Source: a candidate division KSB1 bacterium (GTDB lineage: Bacteria; Zhuqueibacterota; Zhuqueibacteria; Zhuqueibacterales; Zhuqueibacteraceae). From it: a stretch of 64,000 bases of DNA. Of the stretch, positions 15,176 to 25,070 are shown piece by piece; the first letter of the stretch is position 1, and the number at the start of each line of letters is the position of its first letter. The DNA lies in contig JAPDQB010000012.1 in NCBI GenBank assembly GCA_034506175.1, forward strand, positions 62,001 through 126,000, written 5' to 3'. Position numbers and translations under genes: made by a program. The notes under the pieces are model-generated. The model was not told the DNA's origin and made no database searches. It saw only the letters and a program-made list of their open reading frames with translations.

Positions 15176-16660
15176 TCATACCATTTTTGGGCTCGGAACC
15201 TTCAACTGCCGCAATCGCGTTCGTTCCCAATAAAGCAGCGGCAAGCGCGCGCTCGCCGCAAGCATTCGCCGCAAGTTGCTCAAGCGAAATTGTGACGGAT
15301 GCCGCCACAAATCGGAAAAAAGCAAACCCGCTTTGCGCAGGCGAAACTCCTGATGCACGACGCGATGCAACTGCCGGTAAAAATCCGGCTGGTAGTGGCC
15401 GGGAAACATCAGATCGAGATCGTTGCTGTGTTCCCAGTTGCGTTTGTCACCCATGTCGTTTTTGACCCGTTCGTAAAACCGCGTGCCGGGCAGCGGATAG
15501 GAAACCGAAATGCCGATGTCGTCCGGCTGGCAATCGCGCACCATCTTCAGCGTTTTCTCGATGTCGTCGTCGGTCTCGCCGGGATAGCCGAATTGCAAAA
15601 AGAAACAGACTTCGATGCCATGGCGTTTGAGCCGCTCGGCGGCGGTGTAGATTTGCCCGACCGTCGTGCCTTTGTCCATCGCGTCGAGAATTTTTTGCGA
15701 GCCGGATTCGGCGCCAACCCAAACGGTTTTGCAGCCGGCCTTCTTCAATCCTGCCACCGCTTCTTCATGCAGCAAATCGACGCGCGCTTGGATTTTGAAC
15801 GGCGTAACAACATCAGCGGCTTGCACGGCCTCGCCGAATTTTTCCACCCAGCCGGGCTTCAAGCCGAAAATATCGTCGGCAAACCACAAATGATCCGGCT
15901 GCAAGTTTTGGCGCAGCCAGAGCATTTCGGCGACGACGTTCTCCGGCGAGCGGCTGTTGTAGCGGTCGCCGTAAATCGGCTTCGCGCACCAGTTGCAGCG
16001 AAACGGGCAGCCGCGCGTGGTGACGAGATTGAGGGAATAATAGCCGTGCTTTTTACGCCAGGCCGCGCGGTATTTTTCCACCTCCAACAAATCCCACGCC
16101 GGAAACGGAAACACGTCGAGATTTTTTTGAAAACCGCGAGGGGTCGTTTTGTAAACCGCGCCATTTTGCGGGAAGGCAATGCCGGGAATCTCGCTTACTT
16201 TGCGTTCGGATTTTTCAAGCAAAGTTTCAATCAATTCACAAAGCGTTATTTCGCCCTCACCGATGATCGCGAAATCCGCGCCGCGCTCGAAATACATGTG
16301 TTGATGATCGGTGGGATCGGAGCCGGTGACGATCACCGGCACGCTGCTGCCGCAAATCTTTTTGGCCAGCGCGATCATCTCGAAACAAGCTGCGCGCATG
16401 CGGCTGAGGCACATTTTGCTGAGCCAGTTGAAGCTGTCTTCATAAAAAACGACGGCGCGCGGCCGATGTTTTTGCAGCAACGGCGCCAAATCTTGTGGCC
16501 CATTCGCCAGCATGCTGTCGAAAAGCGCGGTTTCGTAGCCGCGCTGCCGCAAATAAGCGGCGGCATACAACGTTCCGAGCGGCGCGTATGGCTGCATCGT
16601 ACGCCATTGTTTGGGATCGAAACGCAGAAAAAAGCTGTGGGCAATAAGAATATCGGCCAT
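15176..16660 (-). CDS. B12-binding-domain radical SAM protein, copy 2
   Basis: A protein of 494 residues from ATG 16660 (frame open a little further upstream). Its cobalamin-binding domain starts with MADILIAHSFFLRFDPKQ, close to the start of the 13215-14609 protein, and continues with GTLYAAAYLRQRGYETALFD and FAIIGEGEITL. The cluster motif is RGCPFRCNWC. The downstream blocks TVWVGAESGSQKILDAMDKG and FFLQFGYPGETDDDIEKTL are those of this enzyme class. Length and order of blocks make copies 1 and 2 a likely duplication, now separated by the HEPN/MNT remnant. It is followed upstream (26 bases) by the GT39-type gene, so both may be cotranscribed. Confidence 0.9.
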   Translation of the reverse strand: MADILIAHSFFLRFDPKQWRTMQPYAPLGTLYAAAYLRQRGYETALFDSMLANGPQDLAPLLQKHRPRAVVFYEDSFNWLSKMCLSRMRAACFEMIALAKKICGSSVPVIVTGSDPTDHQHMYFERGADFAIIGEGEITLCELIETLLEKSERKVSEIPGIAFPQNGAVYKTTPRGFQKNLDVFPFPAWDLLEVEKYRAAWRKKHGYYSLNLVTTRGCPFRCNWCAKPIYGDRYNSRSPENVVAEMLWLRQNLQPDHLWFADDIFGLKPGWVEKFGEAVQAADVVTPFKIQARVDLLHEEAVAGLKKAGCKTVWVGAESGSQKILDAMDKGTTVGQIYTAAERLKRHGIEVCFFLQFGYPGETDDDIEKTLKMVRDCQPDDIGISVSYPLPGTRFYERVKNDMGDKRNWEHSNDLDLMFPGHYQPDFYRQLHRVVHQEFRLRKAGLLFSDLWRHPSQFRLSNLRRMLAASARLPLLYWERTRLRQLKVPSPKMV

Positions 16661-16685
16661 TATTTCAGTCTTCGATAAACAGTTT

Positions 16686-18176
16686 TCAGTATAATTTGTA
16701 AATCGCCGCAGCCTTGTTGACAAAAACTGTTTTTATGTCATTGCGGGGATTCTGCACAAGCTGCACGAAAACAGCGTCATTGCCCTGCCACGGTTGATCA
16801 TTGTTAAAGATTATGATGTACCGCACATGGCGCTGGCGAACGAAAATTTCAATATCCGGGGCGGCTTGCGGTTGGATCAAAAAAGAACAGAACAGGCGTT
16901 CCTTTTCAAAATCAAGCTGGCCAAAAACCCTTTGATAAGGCATGGGAACTTCACCTTCGCTTGAAGCCGCAACGATGACGGCGCTTTCATCGTGTGCAAG
17001 ATTCGTTTTGAGAAAGTTTGCAATTTCATACGGCTGGCGATGAACGGGCAAGTGATTGGCTTGAACCACGGGTGCGGCGCCATAAACCAATAACCCGAGA
17101 ATCAGAAAAACCGCAATCACGAATTTAGGAAGCGGCTGCGCCAGTTTTTTCAGCACTGGTTGCGAAGCTTTTGACGCGCGGGTCAAGATTTCATCTGTGC
17201 CCAGCGCGGTAAAAATGAGCACGATGGCCAGCGGAAACATGGCGAACCGGTTCGCCGTCGCGAAATCCTTGCTCGCCACAAAAAGGAGAAAGATCAACAT
17301 CAGCAGAAGAAGCATGAGCAAGGGTGACAAACGCGGAATCATTTTTTGACGGTTCTTCCAAACCAGCCAGAACCCTGGCAAGGCAAACAATACCAGCGGC
17401 GAGCCGAATTTGCCCACCCAATATGACATCATGCCGAGGTACTTGACGATGCGCACGATATCGCCATGGGGATCCCAGGCATAAAATGAACGATCGGCGC
17501 GATGAAAAAGCAGGGCCGTGGCGCTGCCCCAGTGCAGCCAATTGATGAACAGCCACAATGCCGGGCCCCAGCACAGTCCGATCAGGCTTTTTGCCGCTGC
17601 ACCGGCGAAATTGTTTTTGCCCCAAGCCCGCCGAATTCTCACGCCGAGCAGCGCCGGCAAAATAAACCAGGCCTCGTAGCGCGTGAGACAGGCCAGGCCG
17701 TAGAGCAGCGAGCCGATAAAAAAGTGTCCGGCTCGCGACGGCGCCGATTCTTCCAGAATAAAACATGCCAGACTGCCAAAGAGCAAGCCGAGAAAAACGA
17801 TTTCCTGATAAGGCATTAATGACAAATAAACCGCGTGGGCGTTGATCGTGAGAAGCACGCCGCCGATCAAAGCGGCACGGCGCGAGGCCAATGTTTGCAG
17901 ATAGAACGCAAACGCGACGGCTGCCAGGCTGCCGGCGAAGGCAAAAATCAAGCGCACCATCCCAACGCTATTGGTAAGCCAGTGTGTTGCATAAACCATC
18001 GCCTGGGTGAGCGGCAGCCAGTGCCAGGTTAAAATCGAATCCCGAAAATAGAGGCGGCCGGCCGCGTCATTGCCGTAAGGCACTGGAAAAAAAATCAAGA
18101 GAAGAATGCGATACAACAAACCCAGCGCGAAAATGAGAAGTAAATCACGCCTGAGTTGACGGCGATCTTCCGGCAT
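16686..18176 (-). CDS. GT39-type membrane glycosyltransferase (PMT/ArnT-like)
   Basis: A protein of 496 residues with about ten to eleven hydrophobic segments in the first 370 residues, then a soluble C-terminal region. An early acidic pair in FPVPYGNDAAGRLYFRD sits in the first outer loop, where GT39/GT83 enzymes have the catalytic DE/DD motif. Such enzymes transfer sugars from polyprenyl phosphate carriers to lipids or proteins on the outer face of the inner membrane. The GT2 gene directly upstream (16 bases) looks like a dolichyl-phosphate mannose synthase type enzyme and could make the lipid-linked donor. Acceptor is unknown. Confidence 0.75.
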   Translation of the reverse strand: MPEDRRQLRRDLLLIFALGLLYRILLLIFFPVPYGNDAAGRLYFRDSILTWHWLPLTQAMVYATHWLTNSVGMVRLIFAFAGSLAAVAFAFYLQTLASRRAALIGGVLLTINAHAVYLSLMPYQEIVFLGLLFGSLACFILEESAPSRAGHFFIGSLLYGLACLTRYEAWFILPALLGVRIRRAWGKNNFAGAAAKSLIGLCWGPALWLFINWLHWGSATALLFHRADRSFYAWDPHGDIVRIVKYLGMMSYWVGKFGSPLVLFALPGFWLVWKNRQKMIPRLSPLLMLLLLMLIFLLFVASKDFATANRFAMFPLAIVLIFTALGTDEILTRASKASQPVLKKLAQPLPKFVIAVFLILGLLVYGAAPVVQANHLPVHRQPYEIANFLKTNLAHDESAVIVAASSEGEVPMPYQRVFGQLDFEKERLFCSFLIQPQAAPDIEIFVRQRHVRYIIIFNNDQPWQGNDAVFVQLVQNPRNDIKTVFVNKAAAIYKLY

Positions 18177-18192
18177 CCGGTTTACTCTCCAG

Positions 18193-18984
18193 TTACACCT
18201 GCGGGATAAAAATTTTGCTGGAATGGAGCCGCCAGCGGTGGAGCAGAAATTTTACCAGCGTCACCAGGGTCATGAGGCCATAAATCACGCATTGCGCCAG
18301 TGACGCCGAGGAGGCGCCGGAGAAGTAGCGCGTCGCAATCGGAATTTCGGCGAAACGCTGGCGAAACGCCACGGCTTGCACGAGAATTTCCGTGTCAAAA
18401 CAAAAACCGTTGGAGTTTTGCAGGAACGGCACGGTTTCCAAAAATGCGCGGCTATAGGCGCGATAGCCGGTGTGGTATTCCGAAAGCTGCTGGCGCAGCA
18501 CCAGATTTTCCCAGAATGTGAGAAAGCGATTGGCAACGAAGCGATAAAGCGGCATACCGCCGCGCCGGGCGCCGCCGGGAATGAGAAAGCGCGAGCCGAG
18601 AACCACGTCAGCGCGGCCCTCGGCAATCGGTCGAATCAGCTCCGGCAAAAGCGCCGGATCGTATTGTCCGTCGGGGTGGAGCATGACAATGATATGGGCG
18701 CCGCGTCGCAAGGCTTCGCGATAACAAGTTTTTTGATTTGCGCCGTAACCGAGGTTTTGAGCATGGCGGACAAGATGCACGGGGAGTCTCGCTGCGATGG
18801 CGACGGTTTCGTCCTGGCTGCAATCATCGACCAAGATAATTTCGTCGATATATCGCGCATTGATTGCACGATAAGTTGATTCCAGGGTCGCGGCGGCATT
18901 ATAAGCCGGCATGACCACGATGACTTTCAGCCGCGCGGCGCGTTTTCGCGCTGGAGGGGCCGGCTGTGGAACTATAACATGCAT
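18193..18984 (-). CDS. GT2 family glycosyltransferase (polyprenyl-phosphate sugar synthase-like)
   Basis: A protein of 263 residues with a GT-A fold of the DPM1 type. KVIVVMPAYNAAATLESTYR is the nucleotide-binding start. EIILVDDCSQDETV and HIIVMLHPDGQYDP follow, where the last block is the metal-binding DxD-like motif (HPDGQ). LGSRFL is the acceptor-side block seen in dolichol/undecaprenyl phosphate sugar synthases. It has no C-terminal membrane domain, only one or two hydrophobic stretches near the end. The GT39-type gene downstream would use such a polyprenyl-phosphate sugar. Substrate sugar cannot be stated. Confidence 0.86.
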   Translation of the reverse strand: MHVIVPQPAPPARKRAARLKVIVVMPAYNAAATLESTYRAINARYIDEIILVDDCSQDETVAIAARLPVHLVRHAQNLGYGANQKTCYREALRRGAHIIVMLHPDGQYDPALLPELIRPIAEGRADVVLGSRFLIPGGARRGGMPLYRFVANRFLTFWENLVLRQQLSEYHTGYRAYSRAFLETVPFLQNSNGFCFDTEILVQAVAFRQRFAEIPIATRYFSGASSASLAQCVIYGLMTLVTLVKFLLHRWRLHSSKIFIPQV

Positions 18985-18994
18985 GTTCGCTTTT

Positions 18995-20503
18995 TTAGAA
19001 TCCTTCGATCTCGGGTTGTCGATAACGCATCCAACGTTGCAACAGTTTGATTTCGTACGGCGCGCGGTAAAAATGCGCGGCGTACCGCCATGAACCGCTG
19101 AGCTGCAGCAAACGCCGCTGCCGGCCGGTCAATTTGATGTCGGAATTGGTCGGATAGCGCGCATTCAAAACGGTTTCGAAATTGTGAATTTTTTTGAAAT
19201 GGCGCGGCTCGAGCCACGGCGTCAGCGGATTGCGGCGCAAGTCGAGCTGCGACCATTGCGGCAGCAACCAGTCTTCGAGGCGTGACGGAAATTGAAAACC
19301 GTTTTTTTGCGCCTCGTCGAACAAGGATGAGCCGAGCATCGGCACCGGCGCGTAAATATAAATGATGATCTCGCTTGCCGGATTTATTTTTTTCACGCGG
19401 CGGATGAAGGCGATTTCCTCGTCGAGCGCGCGATCGACGTCTTCGGCCGGCGCGCCGAGCACGAAAGAAAACTCCGGAATAATGTCGTGTTGGCGCAGCT
19501 TTTCAGCAAGGCGCAAAATCGTTTCCGGCGTTTGCGTGCCGCCCTTGTTCATTTGTTTGAGCCGCAGCGCCGAGCCGGACTCGGCGCCGAGAAAGATCAT
19601 TTTGCAGCCGCTGCGGCGCATCTGTGCCAGCACCTCGTCGGGATAATTTTCCAGTGTGTCGGGTCGCGCTTCGCCCCACCAGGCGACGCGAAGATTGCGG
19701 CGCAGCAATTCCTCGGCAAATTGCGAGGTTCTTTTAACCGAGGTAAAAAAATTATTGTCGACAAATTCAACCGCGTCGACGCCAAAGCGTTTGATCACGC
19801 TTTCCACGTCATTGACAACACGAGCCGCGCTCTGCGCCACCCAGCCGCCGTCAAAAATCGGCACGACGGCGCAAAAGCTGCATTTGAACGGACAGCCGTA
19901 ACTCGTGTGCAGCGCCATGGTGCGCCGGCCAAGAAAAGTTTTGCCGAGATAGCGGCGCATGTCGCCGAGCCGCTCGTAGGGCCAGGGCGGCAGATCGTCG
20001 ATGGGCGCCAGCGGCAGACGCGGCGGAGTGTGCGCGATGCGGCCATTTTCACGATACGACAGCCCGGGTATCGACTCGCGTTTGACGCCGTTGCCGTTGA
20101 GATGCTGCAGCAACTGCACGAATTCACGCTCGGCCGGGCCGCGCATGACGTAATCCACCCAACCGCTTTGCAAAACGGCGTCGGTGTGATTCGAGGGGAA
20201 ATATCCGCCCCAAATGATTTGCAATTTCGGAAATTGCTCGCGCAGGCGGCGAACCAACGGAATTGCCTCCTGCAATTGCGGCCCCGGCATGACGGACATG
20301 CCGAGAATACTCGCGCCTTTTTTTTCGATGACAGCCGGCAATTGTCTGATCGGATCATGAAAAAAATTGCCATCGACAATGGCGTAATCGTAGCGATTCT
20401 CCAGCATCGAGCCGAGCGCGAGCAGGGACATCGGCGCGCGATACTTGCTGCTGGCGCTGCGCGGAAAATACAAAATGATGTCGGCCTGATTCTTCATAAT
20501 CAC
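18995..20503 (-). CDS. B12-binding-domain radical SAM protein, copy 3
   Basis: A protein of about 500 residues (starts at ATG 20503 or 20497). The N-terminal cobalamin-like domain has APMSLLALGSMLENRYDYAI, IIWGGYFPSNHTDAVL and DYVMRGPAEREFVQLL. The cluster motif is YGCPFKCSFC. Downstream blocks AVEFVDNNFFTS and IFLGAESGSALRLKQMNKGG fit the enzyme family. The sequence differs considerably from copies 1 and 2, so it is likely a different activity. It is closely packed with the GT2 gene (10 bases) and the TPR gene (6 bases), supporting an operon with both. Confidence 0.9.
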   Translation of the reverse strand: MIMKNQADIILYFPRSASSKYRAPMSLLALGSMLENRYDYAIVDGNFFHDPIRQLPAVIEKKGASILGMSVMPGPQLQEAIPLVRRLREQFPKLQIIWGGYFPSNHTDAVLQSGWVDYVMRGPAEREFVQLLQHLNGNGVKRESIPGLSYRENGRIAHTPPRLPLAPIDDLPPWPYERLGDMRRYLGKTFLGRRTMALHTSYGCPFKCSFCAVVPIFDGGWVAQSAARVVNDVESVIKRFGVDAVEFVDNNFFTSVKRTSQFAEELLRRNLRVAWWGEARPDTLENYPDEVLAQMRRSGCKMIFLGAESGSALRLKQMNKGGTQTPETILRLAEKLRQHDIIPEFSFVLGAPAEDVDRALDEEIAFIRRVKKINPASEIIIYIYAPVPMLGSSLFDEAQKNGFQFPSRLEDWLLPQWSQLDLRRNPLTPWLEPRHFKKIHNFETVLNARYPTNSDIKLTGRQRRLLQLSGSWRYAAHFYRAPYEIKLLQRWMRYRQPEIEGF

Positions 20504-20509
20504 GTCACG

Positions 20510-23500
20510 CTATTTTCCCGCCTGCGTTTGCAGCTTCTCATGCAGACGCAAACGCAAATCATTTGCCTGCTGGAAGTATTCCTGTTTGAGATCGAGATCA
20601 TCGACGTGCCGGCAGCACGCCTGTACGCGGGCGATGAGATGCCGGCGCTCCGCCTCGTCTTTGCTGTCCTGCAGCTTTTTTTCGTATGAGAGTGCGAGAT
20701 GAAGATAGGCATCGGCGGCGGCGGTTAGCGCCAGCGCCTGCTCAAAACGCGCGATGGCGTCGTCGATTTTATTTTGCTTGAAAAGAATCCACCCCTCGCA
20801 ATCGGCGTGTGCGGCCCGGGTTCTGTCTTTGATCGCGCCATCATTTAGTTTTTCAATGTACACGTTGGCTTTCCCAACCAATTCCTGCGCGGCATTCAAA
20901 TTGGCGTCGCGTTCGGCATAAGAAAAAGCCACGCTCAAATGCGCCCATGCCAAAACCTGCCCCACCGCCATTTGATCTCCCGTCTCCGGCTCGAGGCTTT
21001 CGTTTAAGATGGCGTTGCCCTCGCTCGTTGGAATTTTTTTCTCGATCTCTTGAATCAGCCAGCGGAATTGCTGCACGCTTTCATCGTAGACCTTGTTTCT
21101 GAGATAAGCCCAACCGAGATAAAAAGTCGTCATCAACGGCGCGAAGCCGAAGTTTTTGGCGATGGTAAAATTGGCGATGGCTTCGCTGTACTCGCACAGC
21201 TCGTCGTGCAAGCGGCCTAGCGTATGGTGCGCCCAGCCCTTTTCCTGCAATTGCGCGCTGTCATACAAGTCGAGCGCCTGGTGGAGATATTTGGCGGATT
21301 GCTCCAGCAAAATTTTTCTTTGCTCGCGATCCCGAACATTCAAGGCCAGCTTGAGATAACAAACGCCGAGATTGACGTGAATGGCCGGATCGTCCGGACT
21401 CCACAAGAGCGCTTCTTCCCAGACGGCGCGGGCGCGATCAAATTCGCTGAGGTTGAAATAAACTTCGCCGAGCTGCACGCGCTCGTAAGATCGATTCGGT
21501 TCCAGCCAGCGGGCGTTTTCCGCCTCGCGGATCGCCTCGATTTGCTTGCCCTGGCGCTGCAGTGAATTTGCCAGCAGGGCGCGCAATCCTTTTGCCCGAA
21601 TGCCATGAGGATAATTTTTCTCGAGCGTTGCAATCGCCTGGCGAAAGCATGTTTCAGCCTGCTCCGGCTGATTGGCGTTGAGAAGACAAAGCGCCTGCGC
21701 AATTCTCAACTGCGCGTATTCCCATTCGGGTTTTTGTTCATCGGCCTGGAGTTTTTTCTGCAAGTCGAGGGCGAGCGCTTCACCTCTTGTGGCGTCCGAT
21801 GGCGCCGCATCAAGCAGATTGTCGACTTTGTCCAGCTCGTCGAATAATTTTTTTATGCGGTCAATTTGTTCGCTCCAATGATTGAGCCATCCGGCCTCGG
21901 CCGCATTGTTTCCGGTTTGAATATTTATTTGTTTCAGGATGGCGAGTTGATCCTGAAAAACCGCGACAATCGGCGCAAACTGCTGCCGCGAATAATCAAA
22001 CGAATGGTTCAAAAATTTTTCCCAGGCTTGTAGAGCCGGGGCCTGATTTTTTTCACTGATATGAACCAGCGCCAGATAAGCCCAGAAATTCGCCATCGCC
22101 GGAGCGATCTGCAGTGCGGCTTGATACGCGCGCCCGGCCAAATCATACTTTTTCTGCTCGTGATGGATTTTTCCCAGCTCAAAATGCAAATCCGGGTTGG
22201 AGGGCGTGAGCGAGAGCGCCTGGCGCAACAACTTCTCAGCCCTGTGGAAGGCCCGCTTTCGTTTTAAATTATGTTGCGACGCTTGCGCCTGATAGCAATA
22301 CGCCACAGCGAGATCGCGCAAGCATTGGCAGGCGATGTGACGCAATCGCGGAATAACGTTGACTTGCATTTCCGCGCTGCCATTGTTGTGAAGCTCGGCC
22401 ACACATAGCGCCTTCCAGGATTGCGCCGCTGCCGCGTTCCGGCTTTTGATGGCGCCACCCAAGTCGCCGAGGAGGCGCTGCGCCAGCCCCTTCAAATCGT
22501 AAGCCGGAGCATAATCGGGTTTGAGAACAATCACGCGGTCGCACAAGCTCATGGCAGTGTCGTAGCGCCCGCGCTGATAATGATTGAGCGCCAGAGCATA
22601 GTAAGCCTGCCAGCGCTCGGGGTTTTGCTCAATCGCCCGGCTAAAAGCGCGGTCAGCCGCGTGCGTTTGCGGCAATTCAGTGTAGACCACGCCGAGATTA
22701 TAATAAGCCAAATCGAACTTGGCGTCTTCCGACAGCGCGTTGATAAAATTTTTTTCGGCTTGCATGAGTTTGAGTTTGCGCTCTTTTGAAGCGCGCAGAC
22801 AATCGCGATAGCTGCGCAAACCCTCATTAAAAGCCTGAACGGCGCGCCAACGAACGGCGCCGCTCAAGGCCAAATCCGTAAAAATCCGACAAGCCATCTC
22901 GTTGATCATTTCGTTGAGTTGATAACCGTTCGGCGTATGGCTTTCAACTCGCCAACTGTAGGCACGCCTGCCGCCGATCAGTTGCGCTGTCAAAATCACG
23001 CGGGTGTTGTCACGGTGCAGGCCGCCAATGAGTCGAGGGCCTTGCACGAGACGGCTGATCAAGACCATGATCGTGCCAACCGGCAGCTCGAGTTTTCCCA
23101 AGCTAAATTTGGATTCCTTGCTGACCGCGTCTTTTAAAAAATCGGAAACATTTTCCACATTGACGGTGGCGTCGATGGCTTTCTCCGTTCCGACGGCGGT
23201 CGGAATGGCGCGTTGTTCGTCCACTTCGCGATACAATTCGCGCAGACGCGCCAGCTCGACGACCAGCAGCGCGCTCAACCCTTTGGTAATCGATTTGGGC
23301 GGATCGCTGATTTGATCGACAAACTCTTCGACGATGACACGCTGGCGCGCGCGCCAAATCCACCAAAGAAGCACGAACACAACATAAAGAGAAAGAATTT
23401 TCCACGCGTCGAACCAGGTTCCTTTTTCAAGGCCGAACCCACGCTCGGCCAGCCACACGCCCAGCGCCGTGGCTGCCAGCCAAAATAACGGCGGCCTCCA

Positions 23501-23575
23501 GCCGGAACTCACCCAGTGCCGAATTCGGCCGACGGTACGAGCCATCCATAAGACGATGTAACGCCAAATCATCAT
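20510..23575 (-). CDS. Large membrane-anchored TPR protein
   Basis: A protein of 1021 residues. Two hydrophobic segments lie in the first 75 residues (PPLFWLAATALGVWLAERGF and WKILSLYVVFVLLWWIWRAR). About 190 residues of unrecognised sequence follow. From about residue 270 to the end there are many tetratricopeptide repeats, with typical blocks such as YYNLGVVYTELPQTHAADRA, AYYALALNHYQRGRYDTAMS, AKFDLAYYNLG and HVNLGVCYLKLALN. TPRs bind other proteins; the membrane anchor places the array in cytoplasm or periplasm. It is packed between two radical SAM genes in the same operon, so it may scaffold the biosynthetic complex. This role is inference. Confidence 0.88.
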   Translation of the reverse strand: MMIWRYIVLWMARTVGRIRHWVSSGWRPPLFWLAATALGVWLAERGFGLEKGTWFDAWKILSLYVVFVLLWWIWRARQRVIVEEFVDQISDPPKSITKGLSALLVVELARLRELYREVDEQRAIPTAVGTEKAIDATVNVENVSDFLKDAVSKESKFSLGKLELPVGTIMVLISRLVQGPRLIGGLHRDNTRVILTAQLIGGRRAYSWRVESHTPNGYQLNEMINEMACRIFTDLALSGAVRWRAVQAFNEGLRSYRDCLRASKERKLKLMQAEKNFINALSEDAKFDLAYYNLGVVYTELPQTHAADRAFSRAIEQNPERWQAYYALALNHYQRGRYDTAMSLCDRVIVLKPDYAPAYDLKGLAQRLLGDLGGAIKSRNAAAAQSWKALCVAELHNNGSAEMQVNVIPRLRHIACQCLRDLAVAYCYQAQASQHNLKRKRAFHRAEKLLRQALSLTPSNPDLHFELGKIHHEQKKYDLAGRAYQAALQIAPAMANFWAYLALVHISEKNQAPALQAWEKFLNHSFDYSRQQFAPIVAVFQDQLAILKQINIQTGNNAAEAGWLNHWSEQIDRIKKLFDELDKVDNLLDAAPSDATRGEALALDLQKKLQADEQKPEWEYAQLRIAQALCLLNANQPEQAETCFRQAIATLEKNYPHGIRAKGLRALLANSLQRQGKQIEAIREAENARWLEPNRSYERVQLGEVYFNLSEFDRARAVWEEALLWSPDDPAIHVNLGVCYLKLALNVRDREQRKILLEQSAKYLHQALDLYDSAQLQEKGWAHHTLGRLHDELCEYSEAIANFTIAKNFGFAPLMTTFYLGWAYLRNKVYDESVQQFRWLIQEIEKKIPTSEGNAILNESLEPETGDQMAVGQVLAWAHLSVAFSYAERDANLNAAQELVGKANVYIEKLNDGAIKDRTRAAHADCEGWILFKQNKIDDAIARFEQALALTAAADAYLHLALSYEKKLQDSKDEAERRHLIARVQACCRHVDDLDLKQEYFQQANDLRLRLHEKLQTQAGK

Positions 23576-23590
23576 TCCTCCTCGTGGGAT

Positions 23591-25006
23591 TTATTGCACG
23601 CCATTCCTGAAATAATTTCGCAGCAAGCCGTATCCCTGCCGGAGCTGGATGCGCGCCTCATCGAAAGATCTTAACCGGCGAATTCGGTTGAGCAGATAGC
23701 TGATCTTGAAATAATATTCACGCACGGCGCGCTGGTGCATGGCGTTGATTTGCTCGCGGCTCAGCGTCAACGTTGGCATCGCCACCTCGCTGCCGGATTG
23801 ATCCATCACACGCAGGCTTGGCGAAATGAGTTTTTGCGCAATCGCCTGCTGCCGCAGCGGTGTGCCGAGGCGCGGGACGGCCACATTGAACGAAGCGAAA
23901 TCACAGCGCACTTTTTTCAAAAACTCGAGCGTGCGCTGAAACGAGGCCTCGGTTTCTTCGGGCAGGCCGATGATCACGGTGGCAACGGTGCGCAAGCCGT
24001 GTTCGGCACAACGCTGAAAACCGGCGAGAACTTCATCGCGGTTGTAATCTTTTTGGGCGGCAGCCAATACTGCCTCGTCGCCGCTTTCCAAGCCGAGAAT
24101 GACGGTGTGGCAGCCGGCCTTTTTCATCTCGGTTAACACATCGTCGTCGAGCACGTCCGGCCGGCTGAAGCAAACCCAGCCGAAACGGTATTGGCGGCGC
24201 TGCATTTCCTGAAGAAGCTGCAGCGTGCGCGGTTTTTGCAAGGCAAAAGTTTGATCGAGGAAAAAAATTTCGCGCAGGCCGAGCCGGTGCACCGCCTCGA
24301 GCTCGGCCATGACGTTGTGAACCGGACGGATTTTCCAGCCGAGCGTGCTCATGATGCAAAACGTGCAGCGATATGGGCAGCCGAACTCGGTCATGACGGT
24401 CGCAAATTGCCGCCGCCGCACGAAGGGATAGCGATAATCTTTGCCGAGAAAAAGCTCGTGCGCCGGAACCGGCAGCTCGAAATTTTCACCGCGGGGCCGG
24501 ATGATCGGCGCCGCGACAATCCCGCCGTGATGCCGGAACGTCATGTTGCGCAAAGCGTTGCGCTCGCCCTGCAAAAAGAGATGCACATCATCACTGGAAA
24601 AATCGTGCAAAAAGCCGTGGGCGAAATCCAGCTCCTGCAAGCGTTCGGCGCGGCTTTCGATGAGAACATCGCCGATGAGAAACAGCGGCGTTTTTTGCTT
24701 AGTCATCAGCTCGCGATAAAACGCAACGTCTTCTTCATACGAAACCGAGCCGATGAGGCCGATGATGGCTGCGGGTTCCAGCTCTTGGATCATTTTCAAA
24801 CATTTTTGCGCGGGCAATCGATCCACAACCGCGTCGATGAGATGAAGCTCGTAATGCTCGCGCAGCAAGCCGCTTAAATAGACGAAGTCAATCGGATGAT
24901 TCAAATAATCGGCCTGCGAAATCTTGCTGCAAAAATAGTCGCGCAGATAGACCCGCTTGCCGGGGGGATTGAGCAACACGACGTTTTTCTTTAATAACAC
25001 AGGCAT
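23591..25006 (-). CDS. B12-binding-domain radical SAM protein, copy 4
   Basis: A protein of 471 residues. The start KKNVVLLNPPGKRVYLRDYF is typical of this group, where LLNPP is a common first strand. The cobalamin-like region includes DFVYLSGLLREHYELHLIDA. The cluster motif is FGCPYRCTFC. The later block HTVILGLESGDEAVLAAAQK and the TVIIGLPEETEASF block match the family, which often works on lipids, polyketides or peptides. It is 15 bases upstream of the TPR gene on the same strand. Several of the residues around the cobalamin pocket differ from copies 1 to 3, so it may be a diverged activity. Confidence 0.9.
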   Translation of the reverse strand: MPVLLKKNVVLLNPPGKRVYLRDYFCSKISQADYLNHPIDFVYLSGLLREHYELHLIDAVVDRLPAQKCLKMIQELEPAAIIGLIGSVSYEEDVAFYRELMTKQKTPLFLIGDVLIESRAERLQELDFAHGFLHDFSSDDVHLFLQGERNALRNMTFRHHGGIVAAPIIRPRGENFELPVPAHELFLGKDYRYPFVRRRQFATVMTEFGCPYRCTFCIMSTLGWKIRPVHNVMAELEAVHRLGLREIFFLDQTFALQKPRTLQLLQEMQRRQYRFGWVCFSRPDVLDDDVLTEMKKAGCHTVILGLESGDEAVLAAAQKDYNRDEVLAGFQRCAEHGLRTVATVIIGLPEETEASFQRTLEFLKKVRCDFASFNVAVPRLGTPLRQQAIAQKLISPSLRVMDQSGSEVAMPTLTLSREQINAMHQRAVREYYFKISYLLNRIRRLRSFDEARIQLRQGYGLLRNYFRNGVQ

Positions 25007-25070
25007 AAATAAGATAAAAGAGATTAGAGAACTTATTGCCTTTCTCGTCCAGGAATTAAAATTAAAAGCC

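Noticed and set aside
15299-16678. Open frame of 459 codons antisense to radical SAM copy 2
   Set aside because: No recognisable motif; it follows the codon pattern of the real gene on the other strand. The same holds for the long antisense frames at 19487-20689, 30133-31419, 47977-49116 and 52014-53348.
18995-20503. Assignment of a radical SAM copy to hopanoid enzymes (HpnJ or HpnR)
   Set aside because: No squalene-hopene cyclase or other hopanoid gene is near, and the motifs alone do not separate these groups.
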